The notes: generated from the sequence alone by a model not told the origin. A stretch of DNA of 64,000 nt from Arcuatula senhousia (GCA_963971305.1 OZ020305.1:8713001-8777000); one strand, 5' to 3'; shown: positions 10,801 through 20,636, counted from the stretch's first letter. Numbers and translations: made by a program.

Positions 10801-13473
10801 ATTATCTCGTTCCCACAAGATAATTATCTCGTTCCCTCAAGATAACACCGCGTTTCCTCAAGATAAAACCACGTTCCCTCAAGATAACAAAATGTTCCCT
10901 CAAGTTCATTATTGCGTTCCCTCAAGATATATATATATCACGTTTCCTCAGAAAACATAGCGTGGCAATTATAACACTAAAAATTAAACTTATCTTGTGG
11001 GAACGCAATAATATCTTGAGGGAACGCGATAATGATCTTGAGGGAACGTGATGCTATCTTGAGGGAACGTGGTGTTATCTTGAGGGAACGCGATAACTAT
11101 CTTGAGGGAATGCAATGTTATCTTGAGGGAACGCAATAATTATTTAAAGGGAATGCAATAACTATCTTGAGGGAATGCGTTAACTATCTTGAGGGAACGC
11201 AATAACTATTTTGAGGGAACGCAATAACTATTTTGAGGGAACACGATAACTATTTTGAGGGAACGCGATGTTATCATGAGTTATACGGTGGCAGAATGCG
11301 GTCATGAGATAAAAAATAATATCACGTTCCCTCGTGATACCATCACTTTACCTCAAGATAACATCACGTTCCCTAAAGATAACATCGCGATCCCTCAGGA
11401 TAATTATCTCGTTCCCTCAAGATAATATCACGTTCCCTCAAGATAACATCGCGTTCCCTCAAAATAATTATTGCATTCCCTCAAAATAATTAATGCGTTC
11501 CCTCAAGATAATTATCTTGTTACCTCAACATAACATCGCGTTCCCTCAAGATAACACTACGTTCCCTCAAGATAGTTTTCGCGTTCCCTCAAGATAGTAA
11601 TCGTGTTCCCTCAAGATAACACCACGTTCTCTCAAGATGACATCATGTTCCCTCAAGAATATGAGGTAACGTGATGTTATCTTGAGGGAACGTTATGTTA
11701 TCACGTTCCCTCAAGATCATTATCGTGTTCCCTCAAGAATATGAGGGAACGTGATGTTATCTGAGGGAACGTTGTGTTATCTTGAGGGAACGTTATGTTA
11801 TCTGAAGGAACGTGGTGTTATCTTGAGGGAACGCTAAGTTATCTTGAGAGAACGAGATAATTATTTTGAGGAAACGAGATAATTATCTTGAGGGAACGAG
11901 ATAATTATCTTGGGGGAACGAGATATTTATTTTGAGGGAACGCAATAATTATTTTGAGGGAACGCGATATTATCTTTAGGGAACGTGATGTTATTTTGAG
12001 GGAAGGAGATAAATATCTTGAGGGAATGTAATTACTATCTTGAGGGAACGTGATGTTATCTCGAGGGAACGTGATGGTATCACGAGGGAACGTGATATTA
12101 TTTTTTTCTCATGGCCGCATTCTGCCACCGTCATTCTTAGAAAAGGTAGTACTTAAATAGTTGCATCTGAAGTTTCGATACTAAAACCATAGACCTGTTT
12201 TAATTTATGGGTCAATCCTATATAAATACATTTTAGAAAATTGTAAGTTGCATTTGCATTGAAAGAAAATTGGGTTTATTTTCATGTAAACTTTTTAAAA
12301 GTCAAAAGAATTTGATTGGATTACCGATAATTTAAACTACGTCTAATATCGTAAAGAAAGTATTATCGAATCTAGTGTAAACCGGAATATAGCAATGAAG
12401 TTTATATACACTTTGCAGTTGCACGGACGCCATGTGCAATGTGATTGACATGTGTAAATATTAATACGCCGATTTAATTAACCGAACTTTTAATATTTTC
12501 ATGGAAAAAATATTAATTTACTAAATTTTCGCGCCGAATATATTAATAAATTTATTTATAAGTATTAACTGTAATAATTTTTTGGTTTATAGAAGCAATA
12601 AACTAAATTTTTAATGGTGCACATTTTACATAATCCGCTTCGCGGATTATTCAATGTGCACCATGAAAAATTTAGTTAATGGTTCAATAAACCAAAAAAT
12701 TATTACAGTTAATTCTTAAAAGGATTTAAGTGTAACTGATCGAAGAAAGAGCATCAAATAAAATAGACAGAATTCGTCAACAAAAACGCTGGATACACAA
12801 ATGCTTCGTTTATAAATGGATGGTTCCTGCAAAATGATTTGTATCAACTTTAATATTAAAAAAGAAAAGACAAAATTAAAGGCGACAACATACTAGCCCC
12901 TGAAGAAGACAAAGGTTCTGACTTGGTATATATGTCTTTTAAAAGGCATGATTGTAGAACCATGTTGAAAAAAAAAACGTATGCTTTACGAAATTAAAGT
13001 AAAATCAGAAAAAGCTGTTATGTCAGCAGTAGCGTAGAAAAGAAACAACAAGACCCAAAATATGGTTTGAAACTTTTACATTTCAGTATCATAACTGCAA
13101 AAAGAAAATACTTCCCCCAGACAAGCAACATGTGGAAAAACTATGATAAAAGTCCTTCATATTGAGAAAACATATTAATATTTAAATAACCGCTCCATTT
13201 GCATGCAGATTTAAATGATTTGAATTACGACATTCCTTTTCTGTTCTGAAAGGGTTCCACGATCATGGTTTTTTTTGTATTGTAGGACCATTGACAATGG
13301 AAGAAGAGAACGTGTACGAAAGGAGGGAAATTGCAAATGCTCGATCTGAAGAGGAAAAATCTATTGGTGATATGATGAACGAAACAAGAAATATTTTAAC
13401 TGAATTTTATCATCCATATAACAAACAGTTGGCAGAACTATTAAACGACAGTAAATATCTTTGGAATGGATAG
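1551..13473 (+). CDS. Carbohydrate sulfotransferase 15-like protein, copy 1 (seven coding exons, initiator exon not found)
   Basis: Joining exons 1551-1850, 2405-2645, 3739-3855, 5059-5215, 6959-7121, 10009-10156 and 13286-13473 gives one open frame of 437 residues plus TAG. All intron phases match (0,1,1,2,0,1). Order of parts: a basic N-terminus, a single membrane anchor (AVAVIFILLIIYAEII), a stem, a conserved LCYGKG...LDHLDFRK segment, the PAPS 5'-phosphosulfate loop PKSGTTDIW, the 3'-phosphate segment MRNPVER-VWSDYL, a RVGMY..FLEDW segment and a C-terminal FYHPYNKQLAELL block. This is the architecture of CHST15/GalNAc4S-6ST, Golgi type II enzymes that move sulfate from PAPS to the 6-position of GalNAc-4-sulfate in chondroitin sulfate; the mussel substrate is not known. 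No in-frame ATG precedes the membrane anchor, so an upstream exon must supply the start. Four introns carry repeats. A paralogue with the same exon plan lies downstream. Confidence 0.87.
1851..2404. other. Copy 1 intron A-B
   Basis: GT...CAG intron of 554 bp. No repeat family recognised. It contains minus-strand short frames without support. Confidence 0.6.
2405..2645 (+). CDS. CHST15-like copy 1, exon B (PAPS-binding loop)
   Basis: It starts after TTTTTCAG with codons for ETFNYIDNFKNPC and contains FFIIGMPKSGTTDIW, the 5'-phosphosulfate-binding loop. The donor was placed at 2646 (AAAA/GTAGGT) because it gives phase 1, matching exon B of copy 2 and the next exon. The alternative GT at 2650 gives phase 2 and breaks the frame. 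After the loop, copy 1 reads GLIKELFYITR where copy 2 reads GCEKEPFYFTR, so the KE pair is kept but the neighbouring proline is lost. Confidence 0.86.
2646..3738. other. Copy 1 intron B-C with a family D repeat
   Basis: 1.1-kb intron. At about 3280-3610 it holds a dispersed repeat (AAGTCCGATACGG...AAACCAG, then TGACATTACAC) related to the 3' tails of the RT retroelement seen at 37.9-38.9 kb. The rest is AT-rich and unrecognised. Confidence 0.5.
3739..3855 (+). CDS. CHST15-like copy 1, exon C
   Basis: 117 bp between a CTACATTAG acceptor and a GTAAGT donor, phase 1 at both ends, the same length as exon C of copy 2. It encodes NVTLDHYFDMFHQATGIIQ and then WTTDNSFYHLVTG. The YFDMF block corresponds to the YLDLF segment that follows the PAPS loop in CHST15. 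NVT is a possible N-glycosylation site. Confidence 0.86.
4295..4812 (+). repeat. Dispersed repeat family C, copy 2
   Basis: It starts with TCTTCTCCTCTGAAACCACT, includes GATAGAGAAAAGCTGTTACTTGC and TCAGATGA blocks, and ends near GATGAGTGTTTCAAGCTGCT. It is collinear with the 787-1315 copy. Confidence 0.7.
4835..4995 (-). repeat. Family D repeat (5'-truncated retroelement tail)
   Basis: Contains GTCAAAGTCCGAAAGGGCAG, ACAAAACCAGCAAACACAAA and ACAGACAACATATAAC. It matches, in reverse, the 3' region of the RT element near 38.7-38.95 kb and the copy interrupted by a LINE at 25.14-26.04 kb. Confidence 0.55.
5059..5215 (+). CDS. CHST15-like copy 1, exon D (3'-phosphate-binding segment)
   Basis: 157 bp after a TTTTTTTCCTAG acceptor, phase 1 in and phase 2 out. 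It encodes GTVDVVHDNNHW, LVPGNEGCNEPRVLNAD and LIFVMRNPVER, the last being the start of the PAPS 3'-phosphate-binding segment. The protein is about 89 percent identical to exon D of copy 2 (6 of 53 residues differ), making it the best conserved exon of the pair. Confidence 0.9.
5276..5818. mobile_element. Small element with GGCCGGATTTC inverted ends and three ~165-bp tandem units
   Basis: The left end reads TTTGGCCGGATTTCAC and the right end GAAATCCGGCCATT, an inverted pair. Inside, a unit with GATATCTGGTATGCAGCAT, CCATAACGT and CACCTACTTCCT is repeated about three times (starting near 5378, 5547 and 5715). No ORF of its own. Confidence 0.6.
6045..6260 (-). repeat. Family D repeat (retroelement tail)
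   Basis: Shows GACACGATTCCAAAAGTCCGG, AATCAGTAAACACGAAC and GGTGCTCCGGAAGGGTAA, the same blocks in the same order as the other family D copies. Confidence 0.5.
6265..6465. mobile_element. MITE-like sequence with CG-rich subterminal blocks
   Basis: Loose inverted ends TACTGTAAAAGGGG and CCTCTTTTAGTATA flank several GCGAAA/CGCGAAAT blocks (GCGATCATAACAAACTCGCG). No coding potential; family not identified. Confidence 0.45.
6959..7121 (+). CDS. CHST15-like copy 1, exon E
   Basis: 163 bp between ATTTTCAG and GTATGA, phase 2 in and phase 0 out. The first base completes the Arg of MRNPVER. The exon encodes VWSDYLFEARWENYN, whose serine completes the 3'-phosphate-binding segment, then DCRKYFTERGCVYNSTLESFK. 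The last exon in the window (63743-63905) has the same length and phase. Confidence 0.88.
7294..7447. repeat. GC-rich direct and inverted repeat cluster
   Basis: The unit CCTCCCAAGTCAGGTTTTTG plus AGTCCACGTCCCGCTCC occurs twice directly and once truncated. It is followed by an exact inverted unit (GGAGCGGGACGTGGACTC, then AAAAACCTGACTTGGG), giving a strong potential stem. Confidence 0.75.
7868..8345 (+). repeat. SINE-like repeat family A, copy 1
   Basis: Contains ATATCCGGGAGATGAACATG, GGTAGGGACGGGAAATTT, CCGAGACCTGCAGCAGGGTT, ACGGTGCACCACTATGG and a 3' block with GACAAGCTTAGCGCTGCTG and CGCCTCCCGG. Other copies are at 26612-27055 and 49285-49735, with fragments at 49139, 51240, 56270, 57840 and 58330. 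The 82-residue frame inside it is an accident of the repeat. Confidence 0.7.
8744..8908. mobile_element. Hairpin MITE-like inverted repeat
   Basis: The two arms of about 70 bp are almost exact complements. The left arm includes GGAATTTCTAACATCGAGAG and ATAAATTTGATT; the right arm mirrors it after a short TTTTAATTTT loop. The ends read TTAGAGAAAAA and TTTTTCTCTAA. Confidence 0.75.
9530..9824 (+). repeat. LINE-type 3' tail
   Basis: Ends with TTTGACCCTTACGGGTGTAA, then CATCAATAAAGTATT and an A-run, the usual look of a non-LTR retrotransposon 3' UTR with polyadenylation signal. No coding part remains. Confidence 0.45.
10009..10156 (+). CDS. CHST15-like copy 1, exon F
   Basis: It begins after ATTTTTCAG in phase 0 and encodes NRLRVGMYHIFLEDWFRIF, PKEQIIILQFEDF and a TKIIFSFLDL end. 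This is the conserved segment after the 3'-phosphate site in CHST15. The donor at 10157 (CTTC/GTAGGT) was chosen because it gives phase 1, as the last exon needs. The GT at 10161 would put the last exon out of frame. Confidence 0.85.
10482..12136. mobile_element. Foldback element made of an 17-20 bp minisatellite in opposed blocks
   Basis: The ends are inverted copies of TGACGGTGGCAGAATGC (10482 and 12120-12136), and a third copy lies inside at about 11287. Between them the unit CGTTCCCTCAAGATAA and variants repeats dozens of times: forward at about 10540-10930, reverse at 10995-11280, forward at 11325-11660, short reverse and forward blocks to 11735, then reverse to 12100. The structure is a nested palindrome with terminal inverted repeats and no ORF, resembling foldback transposons. 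Confidence 0.8.
12560..12718. mobile_element. Hairpin MITE-like inverted repeat
   Basis: Arms of about 75 bp (left AACTGTAATAATTTTTTGG and AATGGTGCACATT, right their complements) meet at CCGCTTCGCGG. Near-perfect complement; no ORF. Confidence 0.78.
13286..13473 (+). CDS. CHST15-like copy 1, exon G (C-terminus and stop)
   Basis: It follows TATTGTAG and starts in phase 1. It encodes PLTMEEENVYERREIANARS, then IGDMMNETRNILTEFYHPYN and KQLAELLNDSKYLWNG, ending with TAG at 13471-13473. The FYHPYNKQLAELL block matches the C-terminal FY.P.N..LA..L signature of CHST15-type sulfotransferases. Confidence 0.88.
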
Positions 13474-14472
13474 ATTCCCATGTGAAACTAAATTAGAATC
13501 TATGTACTTTTCTATTAGATGTGAACAGTATTGCTGATATGCTTCAAAATGAGCACGTAGTATTGAAACCCCTTTAATGATTAAAATATCGGACAAAGAC
13601 ATTCGATACTATTAGTATCATAAAAAACAGAAAAAAATGGAGCAATGAAAAAAATAAAGAATAATAGAACAAATTAGTTTACACAACAGATATTTCTCTT
13701 TTTTAATTGACAGGGAAGGCGAACAAAATAAGAACAATCAAACAAAACATTAAAATAATTTAAAAATAGATTTAACAACAACTAACAAAAAAACCTAAAT
13801 CACAGGCGTTTGGGTCCAGGATTTTATTTTATTATGAATAACAAGTATATACAAATTTTCACCCGTCTCTATACGGAAATAGTATAGAGACGAGATGAAA
13901 TTTTTTACATACACATTATAGTTATAATAAAATAAAATCCTGGCCCCAAACGCCTGTGCGTTAAATGAAGAAAAAAAAAACCCATAGGAATCTTGATATA
14001 ACAATGATAATAGTAAAATATACTCTAAATCTTCCTTTGGTCGCACTGTGTTAATCATTCATGGGAAAGTAAGTTGTGGATCGAGGAACGAATACTCAAT
14101 CCGCCTTGTGCCTAGAAGGACTTGCTTTGTAAAATGCCACTTATTGGAGCTACCTTATATGATGCCCAAGATTGCCGACGTAGAAACTAGCACCATGTAT
14201 AAACACACGAGTTTACGTTTGAGTATTAAATATACATAGAATGTCTTTTTACTTTGCCTATCTTCTGTTTGTGATATAAACTTACTTGGTTGTTTTAATA
14301 ATTTACAAAGAAACTGTTTAACAAGACACAGGATTATGGGGTTTGTTCACTGCCAAAAACGTTTGTTCCTTTTATCATCTTTATGAAATTTCTTTTCCAA
14401 ATAGTAAAATAAAGAACGTTTTAGACCCGAAAGTTTTTTGCCCGAAAAAGACAAATATTTTTTTTTAAACAA
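13474..14472. other. 3' flank of copy 1 with candidate poly(A) signal and a MITE
   Basis: AATAAA at 13653-13658 is about 180 bp after the stop codon and may serve as polyadenylation signal; many A-runs make this uncertain. A hairpin MITE lies at 13793-13965. No gene is seen from there to 14472. Confidence 0.4.
13793..13965. mobile_element. Hairpin MITE-like inverted repeat
   Basis: Left arm TCACAGGCGTTTGGGTCCAG then GATTTTATTTTATTAT; the right arm is its complement, ending GGCCCCAAACGCCTGTG. A central CGTCTCTATA...TATAGAGACG stem closes the hairpin. TAAA flanks both sides. Confidence 0.72.
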
Positions 14473-17400
14473 TCATCTCTCCTAGGAACACTCAAATTGA
14501 TCCAGGTAGTTTTTACGTAACTCCGCAAAAGATTTATAGGTTCTTACATAAGTTCTTGGAAAATACCGGTTGATCTTTCACAAGCGATAAAATTTTCCAG
14601 TCTTTTTGCAATTGAAGCGCAGTGGAACGAGCCAAAAGACCCCAAAAATTATATCACGAGTGAAAGATCATTGCCGATTTTCTAAGATGGCGTGTACCTA
14701 TGAAAGCAAATCGAATGCAATAACTTTTCTTAATCAAAGTACTGAAAGTACTGGTAGCCGGGGTAATCTACAAATTTTAAATTGTTTATATGTAGCAAAA
14801 AATGAAAATAAAAAGCTACTTTTGATGTAAAAGGGATATTCACAAGTATTCCAATGAAAAAAGAAAATATTTTGAAAATCGAACTAATTTTTTTTTTAAA
14901 GTTGATTTTATGGGCGTGGCCTGTCTTTGGTCCCCTGTAGCAATGTTACGGTGCAATATATATGAAAAAAACATTGACATACAGAATATAACGAGAATTC
15001 AAAACTCCTTCGCAGTAGGCTTATCCTTTCCGGCAAAAATAGATCAAGATTATCCCACTGCCATACAGGCTTGCATGAATTCCATCAAGATTCTTGATTA
15101 ATTTTATTATTTGCATAAATTTTCAAAATTTTGCTATAGTAAGCCATGAAAATATATGCGAGTACTTTTCGTGGTTTTAAATTAGAGAGAGAGTAGGGTC
15201 AAAAAGAGGTCATTGAAAAGATATCCGGAAAGCCCGGTGCAGTGATTAGTGTACGGACCGTTAGGGACAGGAACTGGAACTGTGAGGAGTTTGGAAGAAT
15301 TCAATAAAAAAGAATTTTCAAAATTGAATAAATAATAAAAATTCTACAGCCGTTTTGTCAATACACCCATTTTAGCCCCTTTGGTCACAAACCCCAAATC
15401 ACAGGGACTTGCTCCCCTCTATCAATATTTTGTTAGAGTCAATGTGCAGTACGAAAAAACATAAGGGGGATACTACTTTAAACACTCCCCTTTTCTTCAA
15501 TTCGATTTTCTTATAATAAATCATTCATCTCATGCCCTTTTTTATATAATTCGTTTCACAGATGATTTTCCTTTCCGAAACACCCAAATATATATTTTCA
15601 TTCATTGCATTTCGGCCTCAAAATCGGGCTTTGTTCGGGCAATTTGTAAAATTTGGCAATCGCTTGGACATTAAAAGCATTTACGTCAAGGAAAAGTCTT
15701 GAAAGAAATGAATTTAATGACGTTTTTAGTTTCGTTTTACGTTACATTTATTGGTAAAGTCCCGAGAATGTCTACAAATTTACTTTCTTTTTCATGTCTA
15801 AGTGATTGCCAAATCTTAAGCTTCAGCAAAATCCTTCAAGCGGGTTAGGACGAAAAGCGCTTACGAGTTATGTGGACAGCTAGACGGACGGACGGAAAGA
15901 CAGACAGACACACAGGGTGTTTCCTATATACCCTCTAACTTTGTTTGCGGGAGGTATTAAAAAGCACGTGTGTCTCTATCACTTTTGTTGTTGTTGACCC
16001 ACTGGTTCAACTGAATTGATAACATTTGATACAACTTATATAATTATGTATCTGGTAGATAAGTTTTAATGCAGGGCAACAGACAACTTTCTCTGACTCT
16101 ATATAGTTTATTACAAAAAAGCATCTGATTTCTCTCATTCTATAGGAAAGAACATATAAATTAACAGGATTGCTACAGGTTGCCAATGTCTTCCTCCTCC
16201 ACATTACAACAGTTAAAAATTTACTTTGACAATAATCTTTCTATTCATGCAGACTTTGTTCAACTCGAAACTCAAAATATTATTATGACAAACATCTGAG
16301 ATGAATACAACTAAGTAAAATCTGTCCTGTAACTCCTGTAGAATTTATCAATTTGAAATGACAAACGATCCAAAATTTCATCGAAATCTGTAAAGCAGTA
16401 CCAGAGAAGTCACACTTACAAAGTATTGCTATGACCTCAAACTTACCGATGGCAAACATTCCTATGTTTTTATTTTCCTCTGTCAGCTTCGTTTGCAGGC
16501 GCGCAATCACAATAGGAAAGACGTCAGGGCAAAAAGACAATAAAACTGTGTTTAAAAAGTCTTTGCATTGCCATACCTTGTTTGTTTCTTCAAGATAATT
16601 AAAAATTTCTTTTGTACATCTTGAAAATAAATATATTCAGTGGTTCTAAAGAGCGAAAATTTGGTTGATTAAAAATTTTCGAATTTTTCGAGAAACAATT
16701 TAACAGAAAATTCATTTTTGAGCCTTTAAGTTATTTTCAAAATCAATTATTTTAAATATGAATAAATTCTTCTTTAAAGAACCGTTTACAGAATCATTTT
16801 ATCTGATCAAATAAAATAAATAGCAGGATTTGAACTTTTAGTTTTAAAAAATTATCCTGCCCATCGATGTTTTATTTAGCCATCCAGTTTGACACTTATA
16901 ATGAGATGCAAATTAGTGAATATGACATCACTAATGAGATCGGCGAACACTCCTATAAACAAAATATCAATCCGCTTTTGTATTCTTTATTAATCAATAA
17001 TTACTATCGCATCAGATAGGCGTCTTACACACTTGTACAAAATTTGAAAACTATATAAATAAATTTATAACATAATTGCGAGTAAGGCGACGAAAAAAAA
17101 AACAGATCTGGAAAAAGAACTATATTGCAAGCGTGTATTGATATTTCTATTGATAGATTTTTGGTAAACTGCCGGAAGAAAAACCATCTGCAGGCTTACC
17201 GAAAGGCTTTCGTAGCTATAGCCGTGGCTAATCGCTAGCGATTACCCCGGCTAAAAATCGTTAAGGCTGTGCTCGTTCGAAATATAAATTGTGCGTTCGT
17301 CAAATTATTGATATGTCGAACTCATGGAACTTAAACATTTCCCCATTGACACCAATTGTAAATAAATTGTTAATGTGGAGATCCACTACGGCTTTCCATA

Positions 17401-17520
17401 CTACAAAAAATTAGGGTTATGAAACATCCTTAACATGTTAGTAAAAATCTTAACTCTATTCGCCTATATAAAGTGTTAGAAAAAATTACCTGGATCGATT
17501 CGCGTGTTCCTAGGAGTGCT
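14473..17520. mobile_element. 3-kb element with inverted ends (element X, copy 1)
   Basis: Left end CTCCTAGGAACACTC followed by GATCCAGGTA; right end TACCTGGATCGATTCG then GTGTTCCTAGGAG. Internal blocks are shared with a second, broken copy: 14733-15060 with 39051-39370, 16287-16855 with 39979-40566, 16889-16958 with 41674-41743, and 16954-17255 with 62592-62898. A minus-strand frame near 16283-16540 is shared by both copies (see the separate entry). No transposase was recognised and no target duplication is clear. Confidence 0.65.
16283..16540 (-). pseudogene. Unrecognised coding fragment inside element X, copy 1
   Basis: The minus-strand frame contains CPDVFPIVIARLQTKLTEEN and FAIGKFEVIAIL. 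The same protein sequence occurs in the second copy of the element (39877-40465), where the frame extends upstream by about 80 residues with SLEPLNIFIFKMYYKNDLF. The two copies differ by a one-base length change in a T-run. A GTAAGT right after the FAI codons could be a splice donor. I do not recognise the protein; it may be a remnant of the element's own gene. Confidence 0.35.
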
Positions 17521-18140
17521 TATGCATAATTAACTTAAAATATATATGTTGATATCAGAATTGTATTTTCGAACATAACAAGTTTATACAAGTAAAATAA
17601 ACTATCTATTCAATCTGTAAAACAAATCCCAGAAAATTATCCAGCTGCCGACACATGAATGAATATGTCATTTGTCAACATAATTCATGTAAGTTACTAG
17701 ATAAAAGGATCTTATAACATGTATAACTTCAAACAAATAAATAAATATGGTAAGTTATTCTACGATCTTTAAATTATATTCAATTAAAAAATATATAATT
17801 AATTTTCACTCTTAATGGGGAATAAAGCTTGTACACGAATTCAAACTTTTTTTATTTTGTTTAGAAAAAAACCCTTCATTTTAGATTTAATAAAAGGTAG
17901 AACAATGTCTCTCTGATTTTAAGATATCACCCAAAAAAGAATTTTCAACAGTAAAATATTATATATTTAGAGGTGAATATTATGTAAACCACGAGGGGTT
18001 ATCAGTTTTTGAGAGTCAATATGAAGATCTATGTCTACAAAATAATTAAGAAGAAAGGATAAAAGAGAGTAAACAATAAACCTTTATAAACGTAAGAACT
18101 ATACAACAACTTTATTTGACTAGAAACGGTTTAAATTTCT
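17521..18140. other. Intergenic stretch, nothing recognised
   Basis: AT-rich DNA without repeat family or coding signal that I can support. Confidence 0.4.
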
Positions 18141-18147
18141 GGGCACA

Positions 18148-18390
18148 GGGACTTGCTCCCCTCTATCAATATTTTGTTCAGAGTAAATGTGCGTTACGAA
18201 AACACTAGGGAGATACAACTTTCACTACCCCCATTGCCCATTAAAAAGAATTGCCCACTCAAAGCCCGATTTTGAGGCCGAGATGCAATTAATGAAGATA
18301 TATTTGGGTGTCAATCCATTAAACGTATGGGAAAAGGTATGAGATCAATCATTTATTAAAAGAAAATCGAGTTGAAGAATTTTTCGTACC
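18148..18390. repeat. Dispersed repeat shared with 15385-15640
   Basis: ACAGGGACTTGCTCCCCTCT and ATCAATATTTTGTT occur at both 15398 and 18148. The block with GCCCGATTTTGAGGCC (about 18262) occurs in reverse at about 15613. The pieces are rearranged relative to each other. Confidence 0.55.
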
Positions 18391-18410
18391 GTACAGGGTC
18401 ATGCAGGTAT

Positions 18411-19690
18411 TAGTATATCTTTATTCTCATATAGTCCAATATATTGGTACAGAGAAAAACATAACATAATAAAATTAAACAAAATACAACAATAACAAAT
18501 ATGTACACTTTATACAACACTGGTATACAGATACAGTACAAACAAACAACACAAACACAGGGAGAAGAAAAGCCAGGGGGGTCACAGTTTTTTATTTATA
18601 CATTTTATAAGTTTAGACATATTTTTAAGCAGCGACTTGTTTTTACTTAACATGAGTTTGTTAAATTTTAATGTATTTATATTTCTTGTATAATATTTTG
18701 GTAGCAGGTTTTTGCGGTCTTCAGCTATTGCCGCACATTGAAGCATATACTAAACTGGCCATTTCTTCTGGTCCCAGAGGTTGCCGGTTTGGAGAAGTTT
18801 CACTGTTATGAAATTCGTCCCCTAAGCTATTATTTTTACATAGGTTGCAGTGTCTATTTTCCCGATTCATATTTCTCCATCTTCCCGTTTCAATAGGTAA
18901 GAAAGTATTTGTTGTTCTAAATCTGCACATAATAAATGCATCTTTTAGATTCAAAATTGTCAAATAATTTTCAAAAATTAATTCCTGTTTGTAGATTCTG
19001 TAACATGTCGCTTTTGGTGACTCCATTACGTTCGTGTGCCAAATTTGTTTAAATTGATCAACCAGTCTTTGTTTCAGGGTTTGCTTAAACCATTCAATAT
19101 TATCAACATGTTCATCTTGCCACATATAGGAAAATCCAGAACGATCTAAGATATTTTTGACAGCTTTGTTCCAACAAAAATTAATGTTTAGTTTTCGTGT
19201 AAGTTTGTACAATAGATACGAAAGTTTTGATTCTTTTCCATTTAATAATCTAGCCCAATAGGAGCAGATTCTAATATTAATGTCTATACTTATAGGAAAT
19301 CTGCCTAGCTCTCCATATACCATATAACTAGGGGCTGAGGACTTCAAATGCAGTAAATTTTGACAAAATTTTAGGTGTATTCTTTCAAGAATATCATGTT
19401 TACCAAATCCCCAGATTTCACAGCCATATAACAAAATAGGTTTAATCATTCTGTCAAAAAGGTCCAACTGAGTTTTAATATCAAGCTTATATAGTCTTCC
19501 TACTTTTAAAATTTCATACATTGCAACACGTGCTTTATCCGAAAGGTGCTGTTTAGTATGTTCAAAGTTACACGATTTTGTAAAAATAACACCAAGATAG
19601 TTAAATGTATCCACAATTTCAATTTTAATATTTTTGCAGGGAAATCTTGTAATTTTGTCTTCTGAGTCAATAGGATCAAACACTTAAGAC
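18411..19690 (-). pseudogene. 5'-truncated LINE (non-LTR retrotransposon), C-terminal reverse transcriptase region
   Basis: The minus-strand frame 19683-18721 encodes about 320 residues typical of the region after the RT catalytic core of LINE proteins: FNYLGVIFTKSCNF, MIKPILLYGCEIWGFGKHD, SSAPSYMVYGELGRFP and a CNLCKN zinc-knuckle-like start. The YxDD core is absent because the element is 5'-truncated; an in-frame stop lies just upstream. The frame breaks near 18800, and the conserved end (RKNLLPKYYTRN, NKLMLSKNKSLL) continues in another frame to about 18590, followed by a 3' UTR with AATAAAG near 18420. It lies between the two sulfotransferase genes. Confidence 0.8.
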
Positions 19691-19709
19691 TTGACCCTGC
19701 TAATGTCAT

Positions 19710-20630
19710 CTAAAGAAACACTGACGTCATACGTTCATCCAATGGCGTCATAATAATGATTCTATTTAGAGCAATTAAAAATAAATTTATTTCAATTAGT
19801 TTTTTTCTGTTTATTGTTCTAAGACAATCACATCACTACCCCTCAAATATCTTCCTACTGTGTTGTGTTATGTGGAAATAGTCCAGACCTGTCAAGTTTC
19901 ACGCAACTCGCGTGAGACTCACGCATGCAGTCGGCAATTTGGCGGCAAATTTCTTCAATCTTTTATTTTTTTCCTTTGATCTTTCAATTTTCTGAAATAC
20001 TGAATCTAAAGATCGCTATGGAAGGTTTGGCACCATAAAACCCGGTTTAAACCCCCGTTTCTTTTGAAATTCCTGTACCAAGTCAGAGGTAGTGCAATTC
20101 TCAATTTCTTCGGTTAGTATTTGCCTTGTTTTGTCTTTTATTCTAAGATCTTCTAAGATATATGAGATTGATCATCCAAGTTTGATAGTTTTAATAACGG
20201 AAGTCATTATACATGGATACATAAATAAATCTATTGCACACAAGATGTTGACAATCAAATGATGAGAACAGATTTCACTCAGTTTTTTTTAAAAGAAAAT
20301 AATAATAATTAAGTATAAATAGAAATGAACAGATGAATCAATAATGAGACAATACGGGTTAGATCAATAAGAGCAAGCTGTTGATACAAATAAATCAAAA
20401 TTGAGGAAAATGATGTTTTCGCTCCATGTAATTTAAGTTATCTTATCGTCTATACGTTTCGTTTAGAAACAAAAATGTAATTCCAGCACTGCGGCGAGTG
20501 CCTCGTATGCGACATGCACGACACAGCGTCATCTATGTCTTTGTGTAATTATCTCGTTGTGGGTTATCCTTCAGAATGTTTTTTTCTTCACCAATTGTAT
20601 ATGTTCTGGGTGTTTAATAATTAATATGGA
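19710..20630. other. Intergenic stretch, little recognised
   Basis: The only shared motif is CCTGTACCAAGTCAGAG (about 20071), also found near 35370, 36150 and 36220 and in reverse near 55285. The rest is AT-rich with no coding signal. Confidence 0.4.
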
Positions 20631-20636
20631 TGTCAG

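Larger units (their letters stand above)
10157..13285. other. Copy 1 intron F-G
   Basis: 3.1-kb intron dominated by the minisatellite foldback element (10482-12136) and a hairpin MITE (12560-12718). Positions 12137-12559 and 12719-13285 are AT-rich without recognised content. Confidence 0.6.

Noticed and set aside
10530..12110. Minisatellite resembling a CRISPR array
   Set aside because: Units are 17-20 bp with no unique spacers of constant length, alternate in strand, and lie in a eukaryotic intron.
18721..19683. 320-codon frame as a host gene
   Set aside because: It matches the C-terminal part of LINE proteins, lacks a start, is frame-broken and ends in a retroelement tail.
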